Source: Methylotenera sp. | GTDB taxonomy: Bacteria > Pseudomonadota > Gammaproteobacteria > Burkholderiales > Methylophilaceae | Reading direction: 5' to 3' | Assembly (NCBI RefSeq): GCF_029945535.1 | Contig: NZ_JAQSCU010000010.1 | Coordinates: forward strand, 443,290-507,289 | DNA: 64,000 nucleotides | Shown here: positions 46,324-55,880 of the stretch, piece after piece | How the letters are laid out: the number at the start of each line of letters is the position of its first letter | How positions within the stretch are numbered: the first letter of the stretch is position 1 | The notes under the pieces: generated by a model | What the model was told of the DNA's origin: nothing | Seen by the model: only the letters and a program-made list of their open reading frames with translations | Databases searched by the model: none | Translations under genes and position numbers: made by a program

Positions 46324-48132
46324 ATGTCTCGTAATTTAAGAAATATCGCAATTATCGCCCACGTTGACCATGGTAAAACGACTATGGTTGATAAACTTTT
46401 ACATCAAGCAGGTACGTTTACAGGACACCAAGTTGTGTCTGAACGTGTTATGGATAGTGGCGATATTGAAAAAGAACGCGGCATTACCATTTTGGCTAAA
46501 AACACTGCCTTAAACTATGAAGGTACACATATTAACGTGGTAGATACCCCAGGCCATGCTGACTTCGGTGGTGAGGTTGAGCGCGTATTAGGTATGGTGG
46601 ACGGCGTTGTTCTATTAGTGGATGCTGTTGAAGGCCCAATGCCGCAAACACGTTTTGTAACGAAAAAAGCTTTAGCGCTTGGTTTAAAACCAATCGTGGT
46701 CATTAATAAGGTAGACCGTCCAGGTGCGCGTACTGATTGGGTTGTGAACCAAACGTTTGATTTGTTCGCTAACTTAGGCGCTACTGATGAGCAGTTAGAT
46801 TTCCCAGTTGTTTACGCGTCAGCAATCAATGGCTACGCCATGTTGGACATGAAAACACCAAGCGACAATATGCGTGCGCTGTTTGAAACGATTTTAAGCC
46901 ACGTAGCGCCACCAGAAGGTGATAGCAGCGCGCCGCTTCAATTACAAATTTCAGCATTAGATTACTCTACTTACACTGGTCGTTTAGGCGTTGGTCGTAT
47001 CACTAACGGTAAAATCAAGCCAGGCCAAGCCGTAACAGTAATGAATGAAGATAAACAAATCGCTGTAGGTAAAATCAATCAAGTACTTGGTTTCCGTGGT
47101 TTAGAGCGTGTTGCAGTTGAAGAAGCTGAAGCTGGCGATATTGTGATTATTTCTGGTTTAGATGATATTGGTATTGGTTTCACTGTGTGTGATCGTGAAA
47201 ATCCAAAAGGCTTGCCACATTTAGGTGTGGATGAGCCAACCTTGACGATGGACTTTATGGTGAATACTTCACCATTAGCAGGTACAGAAGGTAAGTTCGT
47301 GACTTCACGTCAAATTCGTGACCGTTTAACTAAAGAGCTTTTAGTGAACGTTGCCTTACGTGTTGAAGATACTGAAGATGCAGACGTGTTCCGTGTTTCA
47401 GGTCGTGGTGAATTACACTTGACGATCTTATTAGAAAATATGCGTCGTGAAGGTTTCGAAATGGCTGTAGGTAAGCCAAAAGTAGTTTACCGTGAAATCA
47501 ATGGCGAAAAATGTGAGCCGTACGAAATTCTTACGGTTGACGTAGAAGATGAGCATCAAGGTGCAGCGATGGAGGAGTTAGGTCGTCGTCGTGGTGAAAT
47601 GCAAAACATGGAATCAGACGGTAACGGCCGTACGCGTTTGGAGTACCGTATTCCAGCACGTGGTTTGATCGGTTTCCAAGGTGAGTTTTTAACAATGACA
47701 CGCGGTACAGGCTTAATGGGACATGTGTTCGATGACTATGCACCAGTAAAAGCTGACATGCCAGGTCGTCGTAACGGTGTATTGATTTCAGCTGAAAATG
47801 GTGAAGCGGTTGCTTATGCCCTTTGGAAGTTACAAGATCGCGGTAAAATGTTTACAGTTCCAGGTGATAAATTGTACGAAGGTATGATTATTGGTATCCA
47901 CAGTCGTGATAACGATTTGATTGTTAACCCAATTAAAGGTAAGCAATTAACTAACATTCGTTCATCAGGTACTGATGAAGCGGTGCGCTTGATTACGCCA
48001 ATCGCGTTGTCATTGGAGTCTGCAGTTGAGTTTATTGATGATGATGAATTAGTGGAAATTACACCAAAAACTATTCGTATCCGTAAACGTTACTTGTTAG
48101 AGCACGAACGTAAACGTTCAATTAAAGCCTAG
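46324..48132 (+). CDS. typA: TypA/BipA ribosome-associated GTPase
   Basis: A 602-residue translational GTPase affecting ribosome assembly and stress or cold growth. G motifs: AHVDHGKTT (G1), the switch sequence [10 protein letters not shown] (G2), [12 protein letters not shown] (G3), NKVDRPGAR (G4). The C-terminal half has the TypA-specific region ending [19 protein letters not shown]. Divergent from rhlE and ended by a good terminator. TypA and RhlE are both linked to cold adaptation in other bacteria; their divergent arrangement may be meaningful. Confidence 0.97.
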   Translation: MSRNLRNIAIIAHVDHGKTTMVDKLLHQAGTFTGHQVVSERVMDSGDIEKERGITILAKNTALNYEGTHINVVDTPGHADFGGEVERVLGMVDGVVLLVDAVEGPMPQTRFVTKKALALGLKPIVVINKVDRPGARTDWVVNQTFDLFANLGATDEQLDFPVVYASAINGYAMLDMKTPSDNMRALFETILSHVAPPEGDSSAPLQLQISALDYSTYTGRLGVGRITNGKIKPGQAVTVMNEDKQIAVGKINQVLGFRGLERVAVEEAEAGDIVIISGLDDIGIGFTVCDRENPKGLPHLGVDEPTLTMDFMVNTSPLAGTEGKFVTSRQIRDRLTKELLVNVALRVEDTEDADVFRVSGRGELHLTILLENMRREGFEMAVGKPKVVYREINGEKCEPYEILTVDVEDEHQGAAMEELGRRRGEMQNMESDGNGRTRLEYRIPARGLIGFQGEFLTMTRGTGLMGHVFDDYAPVKADMPGRRNGVLISAENGEAVAYALWKLQDRGKMFTVPGDKLYEGMIIGIHSRDNDLIVNPIKGKQLTNIRSSGTDEAVRLITPIALSLESAVEFIDDDELVEITPKTIRIRKRYLLEHERKRSIKA

Positions 48133-48152
48133 TTTATAACTTAGCTTTAAAG

Positions 48153-48179
48153 AAAACCCAGCCTGGTGCTGGGTTTTTT
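48153..48179 (+). terminator. Rho-independent terminator of typA
   Basis: Ten-base arms AAAACCCAGC (48153-48162) and GCTGGGTTTT (48168-48177) with loop CTGGT, running into T6 (48174-48179). Twenty bases after the typA stop. Confidence 0.92.
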
Positions 48180-48242
48180 GTTGTCTTAACTTTGGCGGTT
48201 CAATAGCCCGCGATTATTAAGCTATTGATTTATTTTGGTGAT

Positions 48243-49901
48243 TTACTTTGGTTCTGGTAAAGATTCATGCATTACGTGTGAGTCGTGAAAGTCATGGCAA
48301 GACATACAGCTACTCGCAATACGTTTAGGTTTCGGGCTGTTGCCTGAATGACAGCGTAAACATGATTGTCGGTCAGGCATGGCGACATCTGCACTGGAGT
48401 CTGATTCTTCTACAGCATGGCAAGACTGACATTTTTGAGTTTGATGTGAAGCGTGATTAAAGTGCGCCTTGCTAAACCAGTCTTGGTTGATATTTAAAGG
48501 TGCTACATGCCATGGCAAGCGATCCTCAGGACTGGTCTTAACCTTAGAATCGATAGAGTTAGCTTTTTCTTCAGTCTTAGTTACAACCTTAGTTTCAGCT
48601 TTAAAATCATTGATTTCATGGCAATATGCGCAGCCGTCGGTTTTTAAAGATTCTGAATAGTGCGCAACTTGTTTTGGTGCCTGCACCTTTAAGGCATTCA
48701 TCACGTTTTGCTCTGAGCCATGGGGCACAGTGACTAGGGCCTCTGGAGGGCCCATTTTCAGCTGGTTCGCATGACATGACACGCAATCGCGGTTGTAAGA
48801 AACTGGTTTGAAACGCATCTCTTTGCCTTCTTGTTGATGGCAATTGGTGCACGTCATTTCGCGTACATCCCAAACGCCATTTGGCCCTTGTACTTTACCA
48901 AAATGCTGGGAGTGCGGAAATTTGAGGCCTGATTGCTCGACTAGCCGTGCTTTGTCAGTTTGTGGAATGCGTTCAATTTTCTTTTGTTTATCCCCTGTTA
49001 AAAATGTGAGTTTAAAGACAGGGTGATCACGATCGAAATCATGAATGTTCGGTAGTTTGGTGTTGCTATCGACCGCCTTAATATTGCCATGACATCTAAC
49101 ACAGGTACTATTATCTTGTCGTGCCAGTGGGTACGGAGCTTTGTGTTCACGGTGACATTCAGCGCAGCGAATACCATCCATGAACAGTTTGTTGTGATTA
49201 AATACTCGCTCTTGTAACTTTGGATTGGCAATATGTGGTGCAACGTTTTGATGACATTTTATGCAGGCTTTGTCTGTCACTTGCTGCGTTAATACTTCAT
49301 GGCAATTAGAACATTGCGAACCAAAGTGCAAGTGAGAGTTTGAAATATGTCCAGGACTCCATGCGCGGTCAAAACCTAAAGGTAGCTTTGCCATAGTTGC
49401 ATGGAGACTAGGAATCAGATTCTGTGCTAACGGTAATGCTAGAAAAATAAGTGCAATAAATGCTACTAGCGATAGTGCTAATCTTTTTTTGAAGGCCGAT
49501 GCGCCTCTCAGCGGCTCATGCGTTCGTGATTTTAAGTCTTGAAAGTCATCTGGCAAAAGATGTACTAAAGTTAATGACACGGCAATATTCACATCAGGTG
49601 GAGCTGGCTCGACCTTTAGCTGAAACGGCCCAATCATGACTTGCGTGCCATGTGTAAGTGCAATATTTGGCAGTATTGCGCCATCTACTTCAAGCTCACC
49701 ATTGACTGCAACCAAATGAAGTTGCCCATCATCCAAGCGTTTGATAATGGCGTGGTGCATGGAAATGCGTGGGTCGAGTAGGTGGATGCTACATTCTGCA
49801 CCACGTCCAATCGATAACTCTTCAGCTGTTAGCGTACGATAACTACGCACGGGCATGCCGCGCTTATTATGTGAGATTTTGATTAAAAGGCAATTAATCA
49901 T
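48243..49901 (-). CDS. Membrane-anchored FHA-domain decahaem cytochrome c
   Basis: A 552-residue fusion. The cytoplasmic N-terminus (about 15-105) is a forkhead-associated domain with the loop ELSIGRGAECSIHLLDPRISMHHAII, which binds phosphothreonine. One membrane helix at about 147-167 follows. The periplasmic part carries ten CXXCH haem motifs (CSNCH, CIKCH, CAECH, CVRCH, CTNCH, CVSCH, CAYCH, CQSCH, CLRCH, CMSCH). Third gene of a tight operon with a flavo-iron-sulfur protein and a membrane protein. A phosphoprotein-sensing domain on a multihaem cytochrome is unusual. Electron acceptor unknown. Confidence 0.9.
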   Translation of the reverse strand: MINCLLIKISHNKRGMPVRSYRTLTAEELSIGRGAECSIHLLDPRISMHHAIIKRLDDGQLHLVAVNGELEVDGAILPNIALTHGTQVMIGPFQLKVEPAPPDVNIAVSLTLVHLLPDDFQDLKSRTHEPLRGASAFKKRLALSLVAFIALIFLALPLAQNLIPSLHATMAKLPLGFDRAWSPGHISNSHLHFGSQCSNCHEVLTQQVTDKACIKCHQNVAPHIANPKLQERVFNHNKLFMDGIRCAECHREHKAPYPLARQDNSTCVRCHGNIKAVDSNTKLPNIHDFDRDHPVFKLTFLTGDKQKKIERIPQTDKARLVEQSGLKFPHSQHFGKVQGPNGVWDVREMTCTNCHQQEGKEMRFKPVSYNRDCVSCHANQLKMGPPEALVTVPHGSEQNVMNALKVQAPKQVAHYSESLKTDGCAYCHEINDFKAETKVVTKTEEKANSIDSKVKTSPEDRLPWHVAPLNINQDWFSKAHFNHASHQTQKCQSCHAVEESDSSADVAMPDRQSCLRCHSGNSPKPKRIASSCMSCHDFHDSHVMHESLPEPK

Positions 49902-49904
49902 GAC

Positions 49905-50735
49905 TTACCAATAAAGAAATACAACGAGAATATGCGCGACCATGGCAGCTAATAAGGCAACTGCAAATGGTGTATGGAAATAAAGCCAAAAGCCAAGTCT
50001 GGCTCTGTACATTAAATCTTGTCTGGCACGTTTCACTAAAGATTGTCGCCGCACCATGATGGAATATAGCTCGCGGTATAACTTACGTTGCTCACCAGTT
50101 AGGTGGTTACCAAGTATGGTCAGTTTTTCAACTGCAACAGCGGTTGGGCAATCGGGTTGGTAGCCTCTCAATTGCTCTAGTAAGCCAGTGCCGATATAGG
50201 TTTCCCTGCACGCGCGATCTACTGTGAAGTTGATGTCGTCTGGCATGACTAATGCAATCTGGCGGGCTAGCTTATCTGTTTCTGCAATGCGCAGTAACAG
50301 GCCATCCAAGCTATCTTCTCCCATATTTTCGGTCATTAATCGCGGGTAAATCATGTAAGCGTAATTGCCAAAGAAACCGCTAATAACAACAATAATCAAT
50401 AAACCATAAGCGAGACTGTGAACATTGATGCCAAAATGAAAGCCACTGTGTAGTGTGGCTGTGACTGTGAGTGCTGTACCTAAATAGATGTGGGCGGATA
50501 ACCATCCTTGAGTTGAACCGCTGCTTCGATAACGGCGCTTGCGTACACCATACCATGCCATCCAAAACACTAAAGCAGCAGAAACTGTGCCTAAACCATA
50601 ACCCAGCCAGCTTCCACCATAGTAACCAACAGCGGGTTCGAATAGCATATACGCCGTAAACGCAATAGCGATGACGATAATGGCTAGCTTAAAGTAGCGA
50701 TAGTTTTTGTAGTCGAAAATATTGCCGCGCTGCAT
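49905..50735 (-). CDS. Membrane subunit of the redox operon, cytochrome b-like
   Basis: A 276-residue protein with helices at about 16-36, 43-62, 80-98, 103-125 and 250-272. Histidines lie in or near helices 3 (HIYLGTALTVTATLHSGFHFG), 4 and 5 (FHTPFAV, MVAHIL), suitable for haem b ligation. Between helices 4 and 5 is a soluble helical domain (about 130-245). Encoded nine bases after the flavoprotein and three bases before the cytochrome gene, so it probably carries electrons across the membrane between them. I know no characterised homologue; the haem content is inferred. Confidence 0.75.
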   Translation of the reverse strand: MQRGNIFDYKNYRYFKLAIIVIAIAFTAYMLFEPAVGYYGGSWLGYGLGTVSAALVFWMAWYGVRKRRYRSSGSTQGWLSAHIYLGTALTVTATLHSGFHFGINVHSLAYGLLIIVVISGFFGNYAYMIYPRLMTENMGEDSLDGLLLRIAETDKLARQIALVMPDDINFTVDRACRETYIGTGLLEQLRGYQPDCPTAVAVEKLTILGNHLTGEQRKLYRELYSIMVRRQSLVKRARQDLMYRARLGFWLYFHTPFAVALLAAMVAHILVVFLYW

Positions 50736-50744
50736 GGAGCTTCT

Positions 50745-53246
50745 CTAGTTTCCGTCAGATTCAGTTAAAAAGACTTCGTTTGTTACGCTGTCAGTGTTAG
50801 AGCCGCCTGCATAGTTGAGTAGCTCTTCTGGGTTCACGCGCAACGCCGCGCCAACTGGGCAGGCGCGTACACATACAGGGCCTTCTTTGATGTCTTTGCA
50901 CATATCACATTTAACCGCTACTTTAGAGCCGCCAACGATAGGTAACGCTTTTGGCTGAATGCCCAGTAAGATTTGCCAGATACTACGTTCAGGCTGGTCT
51001 TGTATCACTGCCATTTGAATGACGTCATAAGGGCAATTTTGTTGGCAATTGCCGCAGCCAATACAGCTATCATCAATATAAACTTCGCCATGCGGTGCAC
51101 GGTGAATCGCGTCAGGCGGACAGTCTTTCATACAGTGCGGATGTTCACAGTGACGACATGAAGTCGGTACGCGAATGTTGGCAAAGATTGGCCCAGCATC
51201 TCGATCCAGCCTTGTTGCGCCGCCATGAGTATCAGCACAGGCGTCTTCACAATAGTTGCAACGCACACAGAGTGATTCATCTATCAGCAGTACGTCAGTC
51301 GCTTCACCCACACCTTGTTGAATCAGGAATGAGATGAGGTTTGAAGGTGTTGATTGATTGCCTAATGAACCCGGATTGTCAGTAGTTTCAAGCTGTTGGC
51401 GTTTTTCCTGATCCTGCAAATGTTTTAGATAGCGTGCGTCTAACTCACTGCGAATTTCTGGATTGCGCGCGATAATATCATTCATGCGACCAGCGTCAAT
51501 TAACACCGCTTCCGTCGCAACCGCCGCTCGTACGGTGGCGTAACGCGGCTCGCCCGAAACTAAAGACATTTCACCTACATAATTACCCGCAGCTACATAG
51601 AAAAGCACAACCTCGCGACCACCTATCATGCGCGAAACAGTGACTGAGCCACTTTGAATCAAATAGAGTCCATCGGCCTGATCACCTTCATGGAATAACT
51701 CTTCACCCGCGGCATAGCTTTTGAGCGTGGCATGGCTGGCTAAATTATTCAGGTCTTCCTCACTAAGCGTGAGGCCAATACACACATGCACGACCCACTT
51801 AATCGCCACTTCGTTGAGGACGCGGCGCATCGACTGCACTGAATCAACCAGTTTTTGCATGACGCGTCTTGGCGTTTCAATCAGTACGGATTTAGTACGC
51901 GCACGCACCGTGCCCGCTCTGCGACGACCAGATACCAGCGCCATTTCACCAAAGAATTGACCCGTTGTAAGTGTGGCGTCTGGTATATCATCTTCATCAA
52001 TTAATACATCTAAATCGCCTTCGATGATGAAGAAAAAAGTAGTGCTGTAATCATTACGTTTAAAGATAATATCGCCAGGCTCGGGCTGTAAGATATTGCT
52101 TTGCAGTACTAACTCACGTAGCTGCAAGGTCGTTAACATTTTTAATAGTGGAACGCTTTTGCGTATTTTTTCCAACACATCATCTACGCCACGGTCGTTG
52201 CAAAAACTTGCAAACTTATCACGTAGTAAAGCCGTATCAGCAGGTTCTACTGGGTTGCCTAAGATGTACTCAATGACTTCATAGCCTTGATTAATCCCTT
52301 GCTTAATGAGCGGGTAACCAGCAAGTGCGCCTATGATATAAAGTCCTGGCACGCTGGATTCATAATGCGATGATAATAAAGGCAATGCAGCAAGGTCATC
52401 CGTCGGAAAACCTACGCCAAAGCCTTCAAGCAGCGGTCGTGAGGGTAGGGCGCCAAGTCGAGCAATCACGCGATGGCATGGAATTCGCTCAATGCCATTT
52501 GGCGTATTGGCAACCACGGTAATAGGAAACTCGCCTTTGGTATTGACTTCAATCGCTTGCGGTCGGGTTTCCAATAACCAATCTAAAGCGCCTCTTTTGC
52601 GTGCTTCTGTCAGTTGGCTAAGGTTGCTTTCCTTACAATTACTAAAGTCGTCAGCACGGTTGAGAATAATGATCTGGTTGCGCCCAGTCAGTGCTAGCGC
52701 ATTTTCCACGCCACTATCACCACCACCAATGACCACGATGGTTTCATCCTGATAAGCTTGCGGGTCATCTAGCTGATATTGCACCTGCGGCACATCGCCA
52801 CCTGGAATTTGTAACTGACGTAAATTGCCTTGAACACCAATGGCAAGCACCACATGGTCTGCAGTGATTTGGCTACCATCAGCGAGTTCTAATTCCAGCC
52901 ATTTTTCGCGGCGGTGTATGCCTGTCACTTTGCTACCGTAACGAATATTTAAGTTGTAATCAATAATCGTCTTTTCCCAAGTATCCAGCACAGTTTCGCG
53001 CAAAGAAGCGGTGAACGGTAAAGGGCTGCGAATAGGCAGGGCGCGCGGCTCAGACATGACGAGTTTGCCACGAAGATAACTACGGATAGTACTGGCTGGC
53101 TCTTGTTCGGCTTCGAGCAGTAAGTAAGATAATTTCTGCTCAGTAGCACGCACGGCCGCAGATAAACCACTAGGACCAGAGCCGATAATAACGGTATTGA
53201 AATGTTCTAACATTGGGACTTGCTTGCTAATTACGTTTTTTGGCAT
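50745..53246 (-). CDS. Flavoprotein with two cNMP-binding domains and four [4Fe-4S] motifs
   Basis: An 833-residue multidomain protein. Residues about 15-330 form a thioredoxin-reductase-like FAD/NAD(P)H module (GSGPSG at 22-27, GGGDSG at 174-179) lacking the redox CxxC. Two cyclic-nucleotide-binding domains follow at about 360-480 (FFGEMALVSGRRRAGTVRA) and 500-620 (YVGEMSLVSGEPRYATVRA). The C-terminus (about 665-800) is a ferredoxin of the DmsB/NrfC layout with four cysteine clusters (CVRCNYC, CRHCEHPHC, CIGCGNC, CDMC...C). Likely NAD(P)H-to-Fe-S electron input gated by a nucleotide. First gene of the operon. An ATG at 53213 is an alternative start. Confidence 0.88.
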   Translation of the reverse strand: MPKNVISKQVPMLEHFNTVIIGSGPSGLSAAVRATEQKLSYLLLEAEQEPASTIRSYLRGKLVMSEPRALPIRSPLPFTASLRETVLDTWEKTIIDYNLNIRYGSKVTGIHRREKWLELELADGSQITADHVVLAIGVQGNLRQLQIPGGDVPQVQYQLDDPQAYQDETIVVIGGGDSGVENALALTGRNQIIILNRADDFSNCKESNLSQLTEARKRGALDWLLETRPQAIEVNTKGEFPITVVANTPNGIERIPCHRVIARLGALPSRPLLEGFGVGFPTDDLAALPLLSSHYESSVPGLYIIGALAGYPLIKQGINQGYEVIEYILGNPVEPADTALLRDKFASFCNDRGVDDVLEKIRKSVPLLKMLTTLQLRELVLQSNILQPEPGDIIFKRNDYSTTFFFIIEGDLDVLIDEDDIPDATLTTGQFFGEMALVSGRRRAGTVRARTKSVLIETPRRVMQKLVDSVQSMRRVLNEVAIKWVVHVCIGLTLSEEDLNNLASHATLKSYAAGEELFHEGDQADGLYLIQSGSVTVSRMIGGREVVLFYVAAGNYVGEMSLVSGEPRYATVRAAVATEAVLIDAGRMNDIIARNPEIRSELDARYLKHLQDQEKRQQLETTDNPGSLGNQSTPSNLISFLIQQGVGEATDVLLIDESLCVRCNYCEDACADTHGGATRLDRDAGPIFANIRVPTSCRHCEHPHCMKDCPPDAIHRAPHGEVYIDDSCIGCGNCQQNCPYDVIQMAVIQDQPERSIWQILLGIQPKALPIVGGSKVAVKCDMCKDIKEGPVCVRACPVGAALRVNPEELLNYAGGSNTDSVTNEVFLTESDGN

Positions 53247-53424
53247 TTTGCGGCGACCAAAATTAAAGTCTTAGAGTACGTCTGACTGATATACGCTATT
53301 GTACGGAAACTTAGCTTGATTATGACAAATCCATTCTGAAATTTTCACATGATTTATTTAAATCAACTACCGAACGATTAAGCAATTATCATCAAGCTAG
53401 AGGTTGGCAGTTGAATTAAGAACG

Positions 53425-53473
53425 GTAATATTCTATCGTTAGAATATTACGCTTTAGTAAAATTTTTACTAAA
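53425..53473. promoter_or_regulatory. Two adjacent AT-rich palindromes upstream of the redox operon
   Basis: GTAATATTCTA (53425-53435) and TAGAATATTAC (53440-53450) form a perfect 11-base dyad; TTTAGTAAAA (53453-53462) and TTTTACTAAA (53464-53473) a perfect 10-base dyad. They lie 179-227 bases before the flavoprotein start, in the 309-base spacer after fbp. They could be operator sites or fbp transcript ends; the rest of the spacer shows nothing recognisable. Confidence 0.45.
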
Positions 53474-53555
53474 AACTGATGCATAGATAGTGTCATATAT
53501 GCTGCTATAAGTCAAAATCTGAAGACCGGTTTTAAGCCGGGTTAGCTGATTGTTC

Positions 53556-54554
53556 TTAATAATAGCTACACATTTTTTCCACTTCATTTTTTGACCCCAT
53601 AATGACGGGAACTCGCTGATGAAGCGCGCTAGGCTTGATATTCACAATTCTCTGACGCCCGCTGGAGGATAGTCCGCCAGCTTGTTCAACAATAAAGCTC
53701 ATTGGATTCGCCTCATACATTAAACGTAATTTTCCGCCTTTATCTTTTAGCTTGCTATCTACTGGATACATGAAAATACCGCCGCGTATCAAAATGCGAT
53801 GCACCTCGGCCACCATAGAGGCAACCCAACGCATATTGAATTGCTTACCTCTTGGGCCATCTGTGCCTTTCAAGCAATCTTCAATATAATTTTTAACAGG
53901 CGCTTCCCATGATTTCTGGTTAGACATGTTGATTGCAAATTCATGTGTATCTTCTGGAACACGCATATTGAGGTGCGTTAGGTAAAACTCACCTACGTCG
54001 TTATCTAGCGTAAAACCGTTCACGCCAAAGCCAGTAGTAATCACCAGCATTGTTGAAGAGCCATATAGCGCATACCCTGAGCATACCTGTGTGATACCCG
54101 CTTGCAGATAATCTTTTATTTTAGGATTTTCTACCCCTTCTGGACAGCGCAGGATAGAGAAAATTGTTCCTACCGATATGTTCACATTGACGTTAGAAGA
54201 GCCATCGAGTGGATCAAATAACAGCAGGTATTTGCCACTTTTACGCAGATTGACTGGAATTTCGTAAGGCGCATCCATCTCTTCTGAAGCCATTCCAGCG
54301 TAATATCCAGCCACCTGATTCACTCCAATAAATATGTCATTAGTAATCACATCAAGCTGCTTTTGCGTTTCACCTTGAATGTTTTCACATTCAAGGCTGC
54401 CCATCACGCCGTTTAAGGCGCCTTTGCACACGGCTCTGGATATTGATTTACAAGCAGTTGCTATGTCATTCAATAACAGTACAAATTCGTCATCATGAAT
54501 ACCGCGCAGCCGCTGTTCATCTAGCAAAAATTGTGAAAATGTTTGTTTTTCCAT
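53556..54554 (-). CDS. fbp: Class I fructose-1,6-bisphosphatase
   Basis: A 332-residue gluconeogenic phosphatase removing the 1-phosphate of fructose-1,6-bisphosphate. The active-site region is LLLFDPLDGSSNVNVN with metal-binding Asp residues; the C-terminal substrate signature is GGKLRLMYEANPMSFIVEQAGG. It follows the porin gene by 44 bases in the direction of the fru operon, so it may be co-transcribed; this makes sense because fructose-1-phosphate enters as fructose-1,6-bisphosphate and hexose phosphate must be regenerated. Confidence 0.96.
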   Translation of the reverse strand: MEKQTFSQFLLDEQRLRGIHDDEFVLLLNDIATACKSISRAVCKGALNGVMGSLECENIQGETQKQLDVITNDIFIGVNQVAGYYAGMASEEMDAPYEIPVNLRKSGKYLLLFDPLDGSSNVNVNISVGTIFSILRCPEGVENPKIKDYLQAGITQVCSGYALYGSSTMLVITTGFGVNGFTLDNDVGEFYLTHLNMRVPEDTHEFAINMSNQKSWEAPVKNYIEDCLKGTDGPRGKQFNMRWVASMVAEVHRILIRGGIFMYPVDSKLKDKGGKLRLMYEANPMSFIVEQAGGLSSSGRQRIVNIKPSALHQRVPVIMGSKNEVEKMCSYY

Positions 54555-54598
54555 GTTGATAGCCTTTTAAATTGAGTCTTATTATCACTAGTTGCGCG

Positions 54599-55825
54599 CT
54601 ACCACCAACCCTCGAACTGCAAGCCTATCGTAGCACCGTGATTGGAGCCTCCGAATGCACTGGTTGGTGCCAACGATGCAACTGCATAATCACCAGACCC
54701 AATTGCAGCAATACTTGCAGCATCGTTCCATTGTGCATAGGTACAGAAGAAACGTAGTTCAGGACGCGACCAGAAGTTACTTGCAATTGCCCAAGATGGC
54801 GCAATAGTGAGTTTGGTTAATCTGCGAGTATCTCCACCTGACGGCGTTACCCAGTCCTGACCTAGCTCAGCTTGCATTTTAAAATGCTCGGTCACGCCAT
54901 AACTTACGCGCCCACCCATCGATGTCCAAGTTTGGTCGCCAGCATTTGAGGTGTCTTTTTGGTAAACCGCTGTCAACAAACCGCCAAGTTTTGGTGTGAT
55001 TTGTGCATACAAACCATCAACAATACGAAAACGTTTTACATCAGAGCCATTATCGATAGTGCCTGTGCCGCCTAAACCGACGCCTGGACCAACGCCATAT
55101 TGCACGGCTAGCTTGTTATTGCCATCACCCATGATATTAATTTGTCTATGCTGAACTGTGACTGCCCAACCGTCATCGCCTGTAGTTGTGTGGCTGCTTT
55201 TTGGAATAATGCTAAGACCAAACTCCAATTGACCATCTGGATTAACATCAAGTCCACGAAGCTGAATATCGTGTCTAGTCGTTAAATATTTTTGGTCTTT
55301 ATTATCATCTCTAAACAAGGCGTAGCTTAGCTTAAGCTTGCCAATACTCACATCTTCAATGCCAGCACCAAGGCCTTGAGGGTTCCAGTAAAAGAAGTCG
55401 TTGATATGCACGTCTTCACGCTTATAGTAGCGACGACCTGCCCAAAGATTACCCCCATTTAATGCTGGTGCTTTGTCCCAACTCATATAAAACTGTGCAA
55501 AGCGAAAGTCAGTATTCGTGTCATCCAGCATTTTTTTACTCGTTAGCGGCATATATGCACTTAGCATGACATGGGCATTTAAGGCAGAGTCATTTGAGAA
55601 CTTATTTAACTCTTGACCCATCATTAATTCAGCATAAACCTCACATTCGTTACCCATTCTGTACTTAGCTGCTGCGCCTGCCAATTTAAAGCATGCGGCA
55701 GAGCTACCTTCAGTATTAACGCCACTTTCAGCGCGAATGTAAGGTGAAAAATCTAGTGCTGATGCATTATTTGAGGCAAGCACTAGCCCTACAGCTGCTA
55801 TGCAGCTGAAAAAATATTTAATCAT
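54599..55825 (-). CDS. lamB: LamB-type carbohydrate porin
   Basis: A 408-residue outer-membrane protein with a signal peptide (cleavage after NASA, about residue 23). The motif AGRRYYKREDVHINDFFYWN is diagnostic for maltoporin-family channels, and the last residue is Trp after many amphipathic strands. Placed 55 bases downstream of fruA, it probably admits fructose or a fructoside rather than maltodextrins. Sugar specificity is inferred from the neighbours. Confidence 0.9.
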   Translation of the reverse strand: MIKYFFSCIAAVGLVLASNNASALDFSPYIRAESGVNTEGSSAACFKLAGAAAKYRMGNECEVYAELMMGQELNKFSNDSALNAHVMLSAYMPLTSKKMLDDTNTDFRFAQFYMSWDKAPALNGGNLWAGRRYYKREDVHINDFFYWNPQGLGAGIEDVSIGKLKLSYALFRDDNKDQKYLTTRHDIQLRGLDVNPDGQLEFGLSIIPKSSHTTTGDDGWAVTVQHRQINIMGDGNNKLAVQYGVGPGVGLGGTGTIDNGSDVKRFRIVDGLYAQITPKLGGLLTAVYQKDTSNAGDQTWTSMGGRVSYGVTEHFKMQAELGQDWVTPSGGDTRRLTKLTIAPSWAIASNFWSRPELRFFCTYAQWNDAASIAAIGSGDYAVASLAPTSAFGGSNHGATIGLQFEGWW

Positions 55826-55880
55826 GATGTTAATTCCTGTTTATTTAGTTTTAAACATTGAAGTGTTTTTCATGCAAGTT

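Noticed and set aside
50745-53246. Thioredoxin reductase
   Set aside because: The fold is similar, but the CxxC motif before the second nucleotide-binding motif is replaced by non-cysteine residues, and cNMP and ferredoxin domains are fused.
54599-55825. Maltose-specific porin assignment from LamB family membership
   Set aside because: No malEFGK genes are near; the gene sits in a fructose PTS locus, so maltodextrin specificity is not supported.
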